The translations under genes and the position numbers were made by a program. Below, piece after piece: positions 1 through 9,163 of a DNA stretch of 57,024 bases (positions within the stretch are counted from its first letter, which is position 1; every line of letters begins with the position of its first letter). The stretch is from assembly GCA_018242165.1 (NCBI GenBank), contig JAFECL010000011.1, forward strand, positions 1 to 57,024, in the 5' to 3' direction. The DNA is from Pseudomonadota bacterium. GTDB taxonomy: Bacteria; Pseudomonadota; Alphaproteobacteria; Sphingomonadales; Sphingomonadaceae. The notes beneath the pieces are model-generated. The model saw only the letters and a program-made list of their open reading frames with translations. It was not told the DNA's origin and did no database searches.

Positions 1-36
1 CAGCCGCGACCAGCGGCGAGGAGCCAAAGGCCAAAC

Positions 37-52
37 TGGCACGGTAATTGCT
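37..52 (+). promoter_or_regulatory. Sigma-54 promoter of the flagellar operon
   Basis: TGGCACGGTAATTGCT matches the -24/-12 consensus TGGCACG-N4-TTGCW at every conserved position. The first flagellar start codon lies 36 bp downstream of the -12 element. Class II flagellar operons in alphaproteobacteria are commonly RpoN-dependent, so context and sequence agree. The enhancer site would lie upstream of this window. Confidence 0.82.
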
Positions 53-87
53 GAACGATCCCTGGAACCATCATCCGGGAGCCGGGC

Positions 88-879
88 TTGAGCCAGCCAG
101 ACCAGTTTGCACCGCTTGCCTCTGCCGCCACCCTGCCGGGCGGCGGCGACGCGGTGCGTGCGGCGATTGCCCGCGCCGCCGGGGCCACCGGGGTCGATTT
201 CGGCTACCTGCTGGCCGAGGCGCGGCTCGAATCCGGGCTGAACCCCTCGGCCCGCGCCGCGACCAGCAGCGCCACCGGGCTTTACCAGTTCACCGATGCC
301 ACCTGGCGCTCGGCGCTCGACAAGTACGGCGCCGGGCTGGGCCTGCCCGGCGGGCCGGCGGGGATGGCGCTGCGCTACGATCCGCAGGCCTCGGCGCTGA
401 TGGCGGCGCGGCTGGCGGGCGAAAACGGCGCCATGTTGCAGGCCAGCCTGGGCCGCGCGCCCGATGCCGCCGAACTTTACCTGGCCCACTTCCTTGGCGC
501 CGACGGGGCCAACCGGTTCCTTGCCGCCTTGCAGACCGACCCCGCGCAGAGCGCCGCCGCGCTGCTGCCCAAGGCCGCCGCCGCCAACCAGGCGGTGTTC
601 TACGGCGATGGCGGGGCGCCGCGTTCGGTTGGCGCGGTGATGGACCTGTTGCGCGGCAAGGTGCAGGCGGCAATGGGGGCGGGCGGGCCACCGCCGCCCG
701 CGCCGCTGGCCACCGGCCAGCAACTGGCGCTGCGCCCCGGCGGGCCGCTGGCGCAGGAATTCGCCCAGGCCAGCGAGGGTGCCGCGCCGCTGAGCGCGAC
801 CCTGCGCGAGACCTTCGGCGCCGGGGCCCCGGCCTTCGTCCGCGCCGCCTATGGCAAGCTTCAGGCGATGGGGCTCTAG
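88..879 (+). CDS. Flagellar-locus lytic transglycosylase (SLT domain)
   Basis: This 263-residue protein has the soluble lytic transglycosylase signature near the N-terminus: an ES pair in LLAEARLESGLNP (the probable catalytic Glu) followed by SATGLYQF, the family's usual GLMQ-like motif. Such enzymes cleave peptidoglycan glycan strands. Placed just ahead of flhA behind a sigma-54 promoter, it probably opens the wall for the flagellar rod. There is no obvious signal peptide. The C-terminal half is Ala/Pro-rich and low complexity. The start is TTG, chosen because it precedes the SLT domain closely; no better ATG exists. The stop is 3 bp before flhA. It could also be called FlgJ-like muramidase. 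Confidence 0.75.
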   Translation: MSQPDQFAPLASAATLPGGGDAVRAAIARAAGATGVDFGYLLAEARLESGLNPSARAATSSATGLYQFTDATWRSALDKYGAGLGLPGGPAGMALRYDPQASALMAARLAGENGAMLQASLGRAPDAAELYLAHFLGADGANRFLAALQTDPAQSAAALLPKAAAANQAVFYGDGGAPRSVGAVMDLLRGKVQAAMGAGGPPPPAPLATGQQLALRPGGPLAQEFAQASEGAAPLSATLRETFGAGAPAFVRAAYGKLQAMGL

Positions 880-882
880 CGC

Positions 883-3027
883 GTGGAGCAGCTGCTGGCC
901 CGGATCGCCCCTGCCACCCTGGCGCTGCCGCTGGGGATCCTGACGATCATCGTGCTGATGGTGGTGCCGATCCCGGCGCTGCTGCTCGACCTGTTCTTCG
1001 TGCTCAACATCGCGCTGTCGGTGGCGGTGCTGATGGCGGCGATGAACGCGGCCAAGCCGCTCGATTTCAGTTCGTTCCCCACCGTCCTGCTGTTCGCCAC
1101 CCTGCTGCGGCTGGCGCTGAACGTGGCCTCTACCCGGGTGGTGCTGGTGCATGGGCACGAGGGGACCAGCGCCGCCGGCCACGTGATCGAGGCCTTTGGC
1201 GCCTTCCTGATCGGCGGCAATTTCGCGGTCGGGCTGTTCGTCTTCCTGATCCTGATGATCATCAACCTGGTGGTGGTGACCAAGGGCGCGGGCCGCGTTT
1301 CGGAAGTTTCGGCGCGCTTCACCCTCGATGCCCTGCCCGGCAAGCAGATGGCGATCGACGCCGATCTGGCCGCCGGCCTGTGCACCGCCGAGGAAGCCAA
1401 GACCCGCCGCCGCGAGGTTTCGACCGAGGCCGATTTCTACGGCTCGATGGACGGTGCCAGCAAGTTCGTGAAGGGCGACGCGGTTGCCGCGCTGCTGATC
1501 CTGGCGGTCAACATCATCGCCGGCTTCTGCCTGGGGATGATCAGCCACGGGCTGACCGCCGCCGATGCCGCCGGGCGGTACATCACCCTGGCGGTGGGCG
1601 ATGCGCTGGTCGCGCAGGTCCCGGCGCTGCTGCTCTCGATCGCCGCCGCGGTGATCGTCACCCGCGTGTCCGACACCCGCGACCTGGCCGGGCAGATCGG
1701 CGGCCAGTTCGCCGATCCCAAGGTGTTCCTGCCGGTGGCGCTGATCCTCGCGGCGATCGGGGTGATCCCGGCGATGCCGCAGCGGGTGTTCCTGCCCGCC
1801 GCCGCACTGGCCTTCTGGGGCTGGCGCCGGCTGGGCCAGCGCCAGGCGCGGCTGGCCCGGGCCAATGCCCCGCAAGAGACCCCGCCCGATCCGGCGCGGA
1901 TTACGCTCGCCGAAGTCAGCGATCACACCCTGGTCACGGTCGAGCTGGGCTATGGCCTGGTCCAGCTGGTCGACGAACGGCGCGGGGCGCCGCTGGTCGG
2001 GCGGATCACCGGGGTGCGCAAGCAGCTGTCGCAGAATTTCGGTTTCGTCGTGCCGCAGTTCCGGGTGCGCGATTCGCTTGACCTTTCGCCGCACGATTAC
2101 CGTATCCTGCTGGGCGGGGCGCCGCTGGGGCAGGCGACGATCCGCCCCGACATGGTGCTGGCGATCGACGCCGGCGAGGCCAGCCGCAGCCACCAGCTGG
2201 CCGGCCATGCCACCATCGACCCCAGCTTTGGCTGCCCGGCGCTGTGGATCGACCCGGCGCAGCGCGACATGGCGATCGCCGAGGGCTTCCTGACGGTGGA
2301 TGCGGCGACGGTGGTGGCCACCCATCTCAACCAGCGGCTGTGCGAACACCCCGCCGCGCTGCTTGGCCCCGACGAGGTGCGCGAACTGATCGAAGGGGTG
2401 AAGGAACGCGCCAGCGGGCTGGTCGAGACGATCTATCCCAATCCGCTGTCGCTGGCCGCGCTGACCCGCCTGCTGCGCGCGCTGCTGGAAGACGGGATTC
2501 CGCTGGGCCACCCGCTGCCGATCCTCGCCAGCCTGTCTTCCGCCTTGCAGCAGAGCCAGGAGCACGACCGGCTGGTCGATCTGGTTCGCGCCGACCTGGG
2601 GGCGATGATCGTCGGGCGGCTGTGCGCCCCGACCGAGCGGCTGCCGGTGGTGACGCTGGATGCCACGCTCGAGGCGGCGATTGCCCAGGGGCTGGCCGAC
2701 CCGATCACTGGCCAGCCGGTGATCGAACCCGAGCTGGCCCGCTCGATCGGCGACCGGATCGCCGCGCTGCTGGCCGACCGGCAGGCCCGTTTCGGCACTG
2801 CCGCGCCGCCGCCGGCGCTGATCGTCCAGCCGCGCCTGCGCCGGGCCCTGTCGGCCCTGCTCAGGCTGCGCGCGCCGGCCTGCGCGGTGCTGTCGATTGC
2901 CGAGCTGCCCGAAAGCCAGCCGGTTGAAGTGATCGCCGTGGTCGGCGGCGATCCGCCCGAACCGCCGGCGCTGGCCGCGCCCGACCCCGCCCCGAACCTT
3001 TCCAGCCGAGAAAGCATTCCCGCATGA
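883..3027 (+). CDS. flhA: Flagellar biosynthesis protein FlhA
   Basis: FlhA is the large inner-membrane gate of the flagellar type III export apparatus. The 714-residue product has the family's layout: about eight hydrophobic segments in the first 330 residues, the conserved FHIPEP-type stretch (TLLRLALNVASTRVVLVHG), a charged cytoplasmic linker, then a roughly 350-residue soluble domain that docks chaperone-substrate complexes. It starts with GTG 3 bp after the transglycosylase gene and overlaps fliA by ATGA, so the three genes are translationally coupled. Length is normal for the family. The last 30 residues are Pro/Ala-rich and probably disordered. Confidence 0.97.
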   Translation: MEQLLARIAPATLALPLGILTIIVLMVVPIPALLLDLFFVLNIALSVAVLMAAMNAAKPLDFSSFPTVLLFATLLRLALNVASTRVVLVHGHEGTSAAGHVIEAFGAFLIGGNFAVGLFVFLILMIINLVVVTKGAGRVSEVSARFTLDALPGKQMAIDADLAAGLCTAEEAKTRRREVSTEADFYGSMDGASKFVKGDAVAALLILAVNIIAGFCLGMISHGLTAADAAGRYITLAVGDALVAQVPALLLSIAAAVIVTRVSDTRDLAGQIGGQFADPKVFLPVALILAAIGVIPAMPQRVFLPAAALAFWGWRRLGQRQARLARANAPQETPPDPARITLAEVSDHTLVTVELGYGLVQLVDERRGAPLVGRITGVRKQLSQNFGFVVPQFRVRDSLDLSPHDYRILLGGAPLGQATIRPDMVLAIDAGEASRSHQLAGHATIDPSFGCPALWIDPAQRDMAIAEGFLTVDAATVVATHLNQRLCEHPAALLGPDEVRELIEGVKERASGLVETIYPNPLSLAALTRLLRALLEDGIPLGHPLPILASLSSALQQSQEHDRLVDLVRADLGAMIVGRLCAPTERLPVVTLDATLEAAIAQGLADPITGQPVIEPELARSIGDRIAALLADRQARFGTAAPPPALIVQPRLRRALSALLRLRAPACAVLSIAELPESQPVEVIAVVGGDPPEPPALAAPDPAPNLSSRESIPA

Positions 3028-3755
3028 TCCATGACCAGAAATTGCTCGCTTCTGCCCGGGCTGCCTATGGCGGGGCCACCGCCGAAAGGGTGCGGCGCTT
3101 CATGCCGATGGTCCGCCGGCTGGCCTGGCACCTCCACGCCCACCGCGATGGGATCGAGCTGGAAGACCTGATGCAGGCCGGGCTGGTCGCGCTGACCGAG
3201 GCCGCCCAGCGCCACAACGGCCCCGGCGAGGACGGTTTTGCCGCCTATGCCAAGATGCGGGTGCGCGGGGCGATGGTCGATCTTATCCGCCGCCACGTGC
3301 CGCTGTCGCGCGGCAATGGCGAACGGCGGCGGCAGTGGCGCGAAAAGGCGCAGGAACTGCGCGGCCAGCTGGGGCGCGAACCCAGCGAGGCCGAACTGGC
3401 CGAGGCGCTGGGGCTGACCCCGGCCGAACTGGCCAGCCAGCGCGCCCAGGCCGAACCGGTCCATTTCGAGGCGCTCGACGAGGCCTATTCCGATGCCGAC
3501 CTGGCCTTTGCCGACAATGGCCCCGATGCCCAGCAGATGCTGGAGGATGCCGAACTGCGCGGCGCCGTGGTCGGGGCGATCGGCGCCCTGCCCGAACGGC
3601 TGCAGCTGGTTATCCAGTTGTATTTCGTCGAGGAACTGAACCTGGCCGAGATTGCCCAGGTGCTCGAGGTCAGCGTGCCGCGGGTCCACCAGCTGAAGGC
3701 CCAGGCGCTGGACCGGCTGCGGGCGGCGCTGAGCGGCGTGGCCGAATTGATCTAG
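3024..3755 (+). CDS. fliA: Flagellar sigma factor FliA (sigma-28)
   Basis: The 243-residue protein has sigma region 2 (ELEDLMQAGLVAL and RVRGAMVDLIRR, the latter close to the FliA-specific RIRGAMLDELR), region 3 and a region 4 helix-turn-helix (LAEIAQVLEVSVPRVHQLKAQALDRL). It directs RNA polymerase to late flagellar and chemotaxis promoters. It is coupled to flhA by an ATGA overlap, so early export genes and the late sigma factor come from one sigma-54-driven transcript. No anti-sigma FlgM gene is visible in the window. Confidence 0.95.
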   Translation: MIHDQKLLASARAAYGGATAERVRRFMPMVRRLAWHLHAHRDGIELEDLMQAGLVALTEAAQRHNGPGEDGFAAYAKMRVRGAMVDLIRRHVPLSRGNGERRRQWREKAQELRGQLGREPSEAELAEALGLTPAELASQRAQAEPVHFEALDEAYSDADLAFADNGPDAQQMLEDAELRGAVVGAIGALPERLQLVIQLYFVEELNLAEIAQVLEVSVPRVHQLKAQALDRLRAALSGVAELI

Positions 3756-3816
3756 GCCATGGACAAACGCCCACTGGCGCGTTGCCCAAACCGCGCGCGA
3801 ATGCTAGGCGCGGGGC

Positions 3817-4515
3817 ATGTCCAGTTGCGACCAATGCCTTGTCCGTAACCGCGCGATCTGTTCCTCGCTGGATAGTGGCGAGATCGCCGCGCTCAACACC
3901 ATCGGCCGCCGCCGCACCCTGCAGGCTGGCGAATCCCTGATCTGGGAAGGCGAGGATTCGCTGCTCGTCGCCAATGTGATCGAGGGCGTACTCAAGCTTT
4001 CGACCGGCACCGAAGACGGGCGCGAGCAGATCGTGGGCGTGGTCTATCCTTCCGAATTCATCGGCCGGCCGTTCGGCGGCACCACCAGCCACGGGGTTAC
4101 CGCGCTGACCGATGCGCGGGTCTGCGTGTTCAACCGCACCGATTTCGATGCCTTTGCCCGCGAACACCCCGCGCTGGAGCACAAGCTGCTGGAGCGGACC
4201 CTGGCCGAGCTGGACCGGACCCGGCGCTGGATGCTGCTGCTGGGCCGCAAGTCGGCGGGCGAGCGGGTGGCGAGCTTCCTGCTCGAACTGGCCGAGCGGC
4301 TGGCCCCGGCCCATTGCGAGGTTCAGCTGATGCCGGCGCCGCGGCGCTTTACCCTGCCCTTTTCGCGCCAGCAGATCGCCGACGTGCTGGGCCTGACGAT
4401 CGAGACTGTCAGCCGCCAGTTCACCCGGCTGAAGGGCGAGGGGCTGATCGATCTGCCCAGCCGCCGCGAGGTCGAGATCGTCGACATGGCCGGCCTGTCG
4501 GCCGAGGCCGGCTGA
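3817..4515 (+). CDS. fnrL: FNR-type oxygen-sensing regulator (Crp/Fnr family)
   Basis: A 232-residue Crp/Fnr protein. The N-terminal cysteines C4, C7 and C15 (C-x2-C-x7-C, the FnrN/FnrL spacing) plus C103 supply the four ligands for an oxygen-labile [4Fe-4S] cluster, so this is a direct oxygen sensor rather than a FixK. A cyclic-nucleotide-binding fold follows, then a helix-turn-helix (FSRQQIADVLGLTIETVSRQFTRL) whose recognition helix has the E-T/V-S-R pattern that reads TTGAT half-sites. A consensus FNR box and a related half-matching site lie 1.0-1.1 kb downstream, in front of ccoN. The gene is monocistronic. Confidence 0.9.
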   Translation: MSSCDQCLVRNRAICSSLDSGEIAALNTIGRRRTLQAGESLIWEGEDSLLVANVIEGVLKLSTGTEDGREQIVGVVYPSEFIGRPFGGTTSHGVTALTDARVCVFNRTDFDAFAREHPALEHKLLERTLAELDRTRRWMLLLGRKSAGERVASFLLELAERLAPAHCEVQLMPAPRRFTLPFSRQQIADVLGLTIETVSRQFTRLKGEGLIDLPSRREVEIVDMAGLSAEAG

Positions 4516-4674
4516 ACCCCGCCGCCCGCCTGGCCCGCGCCCCGAATCGATAGGGCGGGCCGACCCCCCCGGATCGACCCGCCCCGACCGGCGCCGGCCC
4601 GGGCCCGTACATCGGGTCCGCGCCCTGGCCGGCGCCCGGCATTCCGCTGGAAGCCGGGCCTGACCCCTTCCGCC

Positions 4675-5370
4675 TCAGAAGCGGAACGAGACGCCCGCGC
4701 TCAGCACCCAGGGGTCGAGCTTGTTGCGGGTGACCAGCACCGGGCCGGTGGCCGCATAGACCGTGGCATTGGTGCTGACCCAGTACTTCTTGGCATCGAG
4801 CGACAGGCCGTAACCGTGGCCCAGCGCGATATCGACGCCGCCCTGCACCGCCACGCCGAATTCGCTCGACAGCTTGGTGCGGGTCACCGCCGGCAGCGCG
4901 GTCTTCAGCGCGGTGCTGGGGTTATCGGCCAGGACGATGAAGACGCTGGGGCCGGCCCCGACATAGGGCTTGATCCCGCCGCCCAGCGGCATGTGATACT
5001 TCAGGCTGAAGGTGGCGGGCACGATCACCACGTTGCTGATCAGCTCGGTGCCCTTCAGCGCGCCGGCCGAGGCGTTGACGTGGTGCGCGGTGGTGCAGCA
5101 GATCGTCTCGAGCGAGACGTTCTTGGTGAAGAAGTATTCGATCGCCACGGTCGGCGCGACATTGTCGCTGGCCACCGTGTCGGTCACCACGCCACCGCTG
5201 ACCAGGCCCAGCGCATCGGTCTTGACCGCGGAGACCTTGCCGCTCGGCAGAACGGCGGTGCCCAGCAGCTTGATCTGCCACTTGCCATCGGCATTGCCCT
5301 CGGCGTGCGCGGGGGCAGCCAGCGCCGCAGCGGCCAGCATCGCCGTGCTGGCGATCAGTTTCAGTTTCAT
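4675..5370 (-). CDS. ompW: OmpW-like outer-membrane beta-barrel protein
   Basis: The 231-residue product starts with a clear signal peptide (MKLKLIASTAMLAAAALAAPAHA), is rich in alternating hydrophobic strands, and ends in SFRF with a C-terminal Phe recognised by the BAM machinery. Length and features such as GGGIKPYVGAGPS fit the OmpW/AlkL family of small eight-stranded porins. The start is ambiguous between two adjacent ATG codons (5373 or 5370); 5370 gives a better spacing of about 7 nt from GAGGGA. It is divergent from ccoN and shares the region with FNR-type sites. OmpW is oxygen- and FNR-regulated in enterobacteria, so co-control is plausible. Confidence 0.78.
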   Translation of the reverse strand: MKLKLIASTAMLAAAALAAPAHAEGNADGKWQIKLLGTAVLPSGKVSAVKTDALGLVSGGVVTDTVASDNVAPTVAIEYFFTKNVSLETICCTTAHHVNASAGALKGTELISNVVIVPATFSLKYHMPLGGGIKPYVGAGPSVFIVLADNPSTALKTALPAVTRTKLSSEFGVAVQGGVDIALGHGYGLSLDAKKYWVSTNATVYAATGPVLVTRNKLDPWVLSAGVSFRF

Positions 5371-5489
5371 CATCACTTCCCTCATCATGCGCCGCGGTGC
5401 CCGCCCGATGCAGGCCATGGTTTTCGCGACGTTGCCGGCGTGATGCCCGCGCGCCGCCGGGCTGGCCTTGACCATTCGCAAGCAACGGC

Positions 5490-5503
5490 TTGATCTGGCG
5501 CAA
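5490..5503. promoter_or_regulatory. FNR/FixK-type box (TTGATCTGGCGCAA)
   Basis: The left half TTGAT is perfect; the right half CGCAA matches the FixK-type variant found upstream of alphaproteobacterial cbb3 genes. It lies 120 bp upstream of the OmpW-like gene and 137 bp upstream of ccoN, so it may serve the divergent gene or act as a second upstream site. Confidence 0.55.
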
Positions 5504-5508
5504 ATCAG

Positions 5509-5525
5509 GTTGCAAATTTTGCAAC
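5509..5525. promoter_or_regulatory. Unassigned palindrome GTTGCAAATTTTGCAAC
   Basis: Two perfect 7-bp arms (GTTGCAA/TTGCAAC) around a 3-bp centre lie between the two FNR-type boxes in the ompW-ccoN divergent region. The symmetry and AT-rich centre suggest an operator for a dimeric repressor or activator that I cannot name. Confidence 0.4.
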
Positions 5526-5562
5526 ATGGGTTGCGGCGAATGCGTCGCAGGCCTTCCGGGCT

Positions 5563-5576
5563 TTGATGTCGATCAA
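5563..5576. promoter_or_regulatory. Consensus FNR box of the cco operon (TTGATGTCGATCAA)
   Basis: This is an exact TTGAT-N4-ATCAA palindrome. Its centre (5569.5) would sit at -41.5 if transcription starts near 5611, and a GATAGG hexamer occupies 5599-5604, the -10 position for that start. This is the class II FNR activation geometry. The leader to the ccoN ATG would be about 29 nt. Confidence 0.85.
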
Positions 5577-5639
5577 TGCCGCAGCCGCCGTCGCCGTCGA
5601 TAGGCAAGCCTGTCCGACATAGGTGCGGGGGAAGGTATA

Positions 5640-7286
5640 ATGGATAAATTGCTTGGGCGGGCCGGGATCTGGCTCCTGGCCTTTGGTGTCGCGGTTGCCG
5701 GGGTGGCGGCCGCGAAGGATACCGGATTTGCCATTCACATGGGCATTTTCGCGGCGGCCGCGCTGATTGCGCTGGTCGCCAGTCTGCGTGGGGCCAACTA
5801 CAAGGCGCTGGCGGCGGGCGGGGCGGCCCCGGCCGACCAGTCGCGCTATGACGACGATCCGACCCGCTGGGGGATCATCGCCACGGTGTTCTGGGGCATG
5901 GCCGGGTTCCTGGTGGGGCTGATCATCGCCCTCCAGCTGGCCTTTCCGCAGCTGAACTTCGCACCCTATCTGAACTTCGGACGGCTGCGGCCGTTGCATA
6001 CCTCGGCGGTGATCTTCGCCTTCGGGGGCAACGCGCTGATCGCGACCAGCTTCTACATCGTCCAGCGCACCTGCCGGGCGCGGCTGGCGCTGCCGGGCCT
6101 CGCGCGGTTTGTCTTCTGGGGCTATCAGCTGTTCATCGTGCTGGCGGCTACCGGCTATCTCCTGGGGATCACCCAGGGCAAGGAATATGCCGAGCCCGAA
6201 TGGTACGTCGACTGGTGGCTGACCATCATCTGGGTTTCCTACCTGCTGGTCTTCGGCGGCACCCTGCTCAAGCGCAAGGAACCGCACATCTACGTCGCCA
6301 ACTGGTTTTTCCTGTCGTTCATCCTGACCGTGGCCATGCTGCACCTGGTGAACAACATCGATATTCCGGTCAGCATCACCGGCAGCCATTCGGTGCCCTT
6401 CTTCGGGGGCGTGCAGGGTGCGCTGGTGCAGTGGTGGTACGGCCACAACGCGGTGGGCTTCTTCCTGACCGCCGGCTTCCTGGCGATGATGTACTACTTC
6501 GTGCCCAAGCAGGCGCAGCGGCCGGTCTATTCCTACCGCCTGTCGATCATCCACTTCTGGGCGCTGATCTTCCTCTATATCTGGGCGGGTCCGCACCACC
6601 TTCACTACACCGCGCTGCCCGACTGGGCGCAGACGCTGGGGATGGTCTTCTCGGTGATGCTGTGGATGCCCAGCTGGGGCGGGATGATCAACGGCCTGAT
6701 GACGCTGAACGGCGCCTGGGACCGGCTGCGGACCGACCCGATCCTGAAGCTGATGGTGTGCAGCCTGGCCTTCTACGGGATGAGCACCTTCGAAGGCCCG
6801 ATGATGAGCGTCAAGTTCGTCAACTCGCTGTCGCACTACACCGACTGGACCATCGGCCACGTCCACTCCGGCGCGCTGGGCTGGAACGGGATGATCACCT
6901 TCTCGGCGATCTACTACCTGGTGCCGCGCCTGTGGGGCCGCGAGCGGATGTATTCGCTGCAGATGATCAACTGGCACTTCTGGACCGCCACCATCGGCAT
7001 CGTGATCTACGCTGCCAGCATGTGGGTGGCCGGCGTGACCCAGGGCCTGATGTGGCGCGAATACGGGGCCGACGGTTATCTGGTGAACAGCTTTGCCGAT
7101 ACCGTCGCGGCGATCCACCCGATGTACCTGGCGCGTGCTGCTGGTGGCCTGCTCTATCTCTCGGGTGCCTGCATCATGGTCTGGAACGTGTGGCAGACCA
7201 TTGCTGGCAAGACCCGTGACGAGGCGCCGATGTATTCGCCTGACTTCAACCCGGCGGCCGACCATCCGCTGCCCGCGGCCGCCTGA
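5640..7286 (+). CDS. ccoN: cbb3-type cytochrome c oxidase subunit I
   Basis: CcoN is the catalytic heme-copper subunit of the high-affinity terminal oxidase, reducing O2 at low oxygen. The 548-residue protein has about a dozen membrane helices. Expected histidine motifs are visible: [12 protein letters not shown] early, [13 protein letters not shown] and [13 protein letters not shown] in the middle (CuB site and its neighbourhood), and [12 protein letters not shown] for the heme ligands. The N-terminus has two extra hydrophobic segments, so the protein is somewhat longer than minimal CcoN. It starts 64 bp after the consensus FNR box and leads the ccoNOQP-GHIS operon. Confidence 0.97.
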   Translation: MDKLLGRAGIWLLAFGVAVAGVAAAKDTGFAIHMGIFAAAALIALVASLRGANYKALAAGGAAPADQSRYDDDPTRWGIIATVFWGMAGFLVGLIIALQLAFPQLNFAPYLNFGRLRPLHTSAVIFAFGGNALIATSFYIVQRTCRARLALPGLARFVFWGYQLFIVLAATGYLLGITQGKEYAEPEWYVDWWLTIIWVSYLLVFGGTLLKRKEPHIYVANWFFLSFILTVAMLHLVNNIDIPVSITGSHSVPFFGGVQGALVQWWYGHNAVGFFLTAGFLAMMYYFVPKQAQRPVYSYRLSIIHFWALIFLYIWAGPHHLHYTALPDWAQTLGMVFSVMLWMPSWGGMINGLMTLNGAWDRLRTDPILKLMVCSLAFYGMSTFEGPMMSVKFVNSLSHYTDWTIGHVHSGALGWNGMITFSAIYYLVPRLWGRERMYSLQMINWHFWTATIGIVIYAASMWVAGVTQGLMWREYGADGYLVNSFADTVAAIHPMYLARAAGGLLYLSGACIMVWNVWQTIAGKTRDEAPMYSPDFNPAADHPLPAAA

Positions 7287-7298
7287 GGGGGAACCAAC

Positions 7299-8057
7299 AT
7301 GAGCACTGATACTGCCAAGCTCACCCGCCACCAGCGGCTCGAGCGCAATGTCACCCTGCTGGGCGTCTTCGCCTTCCTGGCGGTGATCGTCGGGGGCATC
7401 GTCGAGATCACCCCGCTGTTCTGGATCGACAACACCATCGAGAAGGTGAAGGGGGTGCGCCCCTACACCCCGCTCGAACAGGCCGGGCGCGACATCTACG
7501 TCCGTGAAGGCTGCTACCTGTGCCACAGCCAGATGATCCGTCCGTTCCGCGACGAGGTCGAACGCTATGGCCACTACAGCCTGGCGGCCGAATCGATGTA
7601 CGATCACCCCTTCCAGTGGGGCTCGAAGCGCACCGGGCCGGATCTGGCCCGGGTGGGCGGGCGCTATTCGGACGAATGGCACGTCCAGCACCTGTCCGCG
7701 CCGCGCAACCTGGTGCCTGAATCGGTGATGCCGGGCTATGCCTTCCTCGCCAAGAACGAACTGAAGGCCGGCGACATGAGCGCCGAGCTGGCAACGCTGG
7801 CCAAGGTCGGGGTGCCCTATACCAAGGAGCAGATCGAGAAGGCCAACGACGACCTCAAGCTCCAGGCCGACCCCAACGGTTCGGCCAGCGACCTGCAAAA
7901 GCGCTATCCCAAGGCGCAGGTGCGTGACTACGACGGCCAGCCCGGCCACCTGACCGAGATGGATGCGCTGGTCGCCTATCTCCAGGTGCTGGGCACCATG
8001 GTCGACGTGGACAGCGCCGCCGCCGAGGAAGCCCTGGCACAGGAGAAGGGCCGGTGA
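7299..8057 (+). CDS. ccoO: cbb3-type oxidase monoheme subunit II
   Basis: A 252-residue membrane-anchored c-type cytochrome. One hydrophobic helix (about residues 20-42, [17 protein letters not shown]) precedes a periplasmic domain with a single heme-binding CYLCH in [14 protein letters not shown], the hallmark CcoO/FixO sequence. It passes electrons from CcoP to CcoN. It follows ccoN by 12 bp and its stop overlaps the ccoQ GTG. Confidence 0.97.
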   Translation: MSTDTAKLTRHQRLERNVTLLGVFAFLAVIVGGIVEITPLFWIDNTIEKVKGVRPYTPLEQAGRDIYVREGCYLCHSQMIRPFRDEVERYGHYSLAAESMYDHPFQWGSKRTGPDLARVGGRYSDEWHVQHLSAPRNLVPESVMPGYAFLAKNELKAGDMSAELATLAKVGVPYTKEQIEKANDDLKLQADPNGSASDLQKRYPKAQVRDYDGQPGHLTEMDALVAYLQVLGTMVDVDSAAAEEALAQEKGR

Positions 8058-8233
8058 GCACCCAGGCTGCAACGCAACTCTACGACTGGATGCGCCACGC
8101 GGTCGACAGCTGGGGACTGGCTGCCACCATGGTGCTCTTCCTGATCCTCGTGGGCTGGCCCTTCCTGCCCGGCGGCAAGACCGCCAGCGACCAGGCCGCG
8201 CGGATGATCTTCGAGGACGACGATAATGGCTAA
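8054..8233 (+). CDS. ccoQ: cbb3-type oxidase small subunit CcoQ
   Basis: A 59-residue single-helix protein: a short polar N-terminus ([14 protein letters not shown]), one membrane segment ([19 protein letters not shown]) and an acidic tail ending FEDDDNG. Size, topology and position between ccoO and ccoP identify CcoQ, which stabilises the oxidase. It starts with GTG overlapping the ccoO stop by 4 nt and overlaps ccoP by 8 nt. Confidence 0.92.
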   Translation: MSTQAATQLYDWMRHAVDSWGLAATMVLFLILVGWPFLPGGKTASDQAARMIFEDDDNG

Positions 8234-9137
8234 CAAGCACATCGACGAAGCCACCGGCACCGAAACCGTCGGCCACGAGTGGGACGGGATCGAGGAACTC
8301 AACACGCCGCTGCCGCGGTGGTGGTTGCTGACCTTCATCGCCTGCGTCATCTGGGCGCTGGTCTATGTGGTGCTCTACCCGGCGGTGCCCATGCCGGGCG
8401 GCGCCACCCAGGGCACCATGGGCTGGACCAGCCGGGGCCAGCTGGCCGCCGAAACCAAGGCTGCCGAGGCCGACCGCAAGGTGGTGGTCGACCAGCTGAA
8501 CGCCACGGCGATCGAGAACCTGCCCGCCAACCCGGACCTGATGAAGAAGGCGATTGCCGGCGGCAAGGCGGCCTTCCGCGTCCACTGCGCCGCCTGCCAT
8601 GGCGCCGGCGCGGCGGGTTCGGTCGGCTATCCCAACCTCAACGACGACGACTGGCTGTGGGGTGGCGATCTCAAGACGCTGGAGACCACCATCACCCACG
8701 GCATCCGTTATCCCGGCGATGCCCAGACCCGGCAGAGCCTGATGCCCAGCTTCGGGCGTGACGGAATCCTCAAGGCCGATCAGGTCGCCGATGTCGCCGC
8801 CTATGTCCGCAGCCTGTCGAAGCTCGAGGGGCCCAGCGCTGCCACGGGCCGGGGCCAGGCGCTGTTCGCGGCCAACTGCGTCGCCTGCCACGGGGCCGAC
8901 GGCAAGGGCAACCGCACCCTTGGCGCCCCCAACCTGACCGATGCGATCTGGCTCTATGGCTCGAGCAGCGAGCAGGTGCAGGGCAGCATCACCGTGGCCC
9001 ATGCCGGGGTGATGCCGGCCTGGGGCGGCAAGCTTGATGGCGCGACCATCAAGATGCTGACCGCCTATGTCCACTCGCTGGGCGGCGGCGAAGCCAGCCC
9101 GGCGGCGGCACCCGCCGCCGCGCCCGCCAAGCCCTGA
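8226..9137 (+). CDS. ccoP: cbb3-type oxidase diheme subunit III
   Basis: A 303-residue diheme cytochrome c. A conserved cytoplasmic N-terminus (GHEWDGIEELNTPLPRWW) and one helix (about residues 34-56) anchor two periplasmic cytochrome domains with CAACH and CVACH heme-attachment motifs, each followed later by a Met-containing ligand region (MPSFG, MPAWGG). It accepts electrons from soluble cytochrome c or the bc1 complex. The C-terminus is a low-complexity Ala/Pro tail. Confidence 0.97.
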   Translation: MANKHIDEATGTETVGHEWDGIEELNTPLPRWWLLTFIACVIWALVYVVLYPAVPMPGGATQGTMGWTSRGQLAAETKAAEADRKVVVDQLNATAIENLPANPDLMKKAIAGGKAAFRVHCAACHGAGAAGSVGYPNLNDDDWLWGGDLKTLETTITHGIRYPGDAQTRQSLMPSFGRDGILKADQVADVAAYVRSLSKLEGPSAATGRGQALFAANCVACHGADGKGNRTLGAPNLTDAIWLYGSSSEQVQGSITVAHAGVMPAWGGKLDGATIKMLTAYVHSLGGGEASPAAAPAAAPAKP

Positions 9138-9163
9138 AGCCCGTTACCGGGAGTTCCCCCCCA

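Noticed and set aside
48..2081. Plus-strand frame overlapping the transglycosylase and flhA genes
   Set aside because: It is an Arg/Gly/Ala-rich +1 shadow frame. The two family-matching genes account for the region.
5490..9074. Very long minus-strand open frame over ccoN-ccoP
   Set aside because: It lies opposite unmistakable cytochrome oxidase genes. High GC with G/C third positions keeps antisense frames open; the sequence is low-complexity and Gly/Arg/His-rich.
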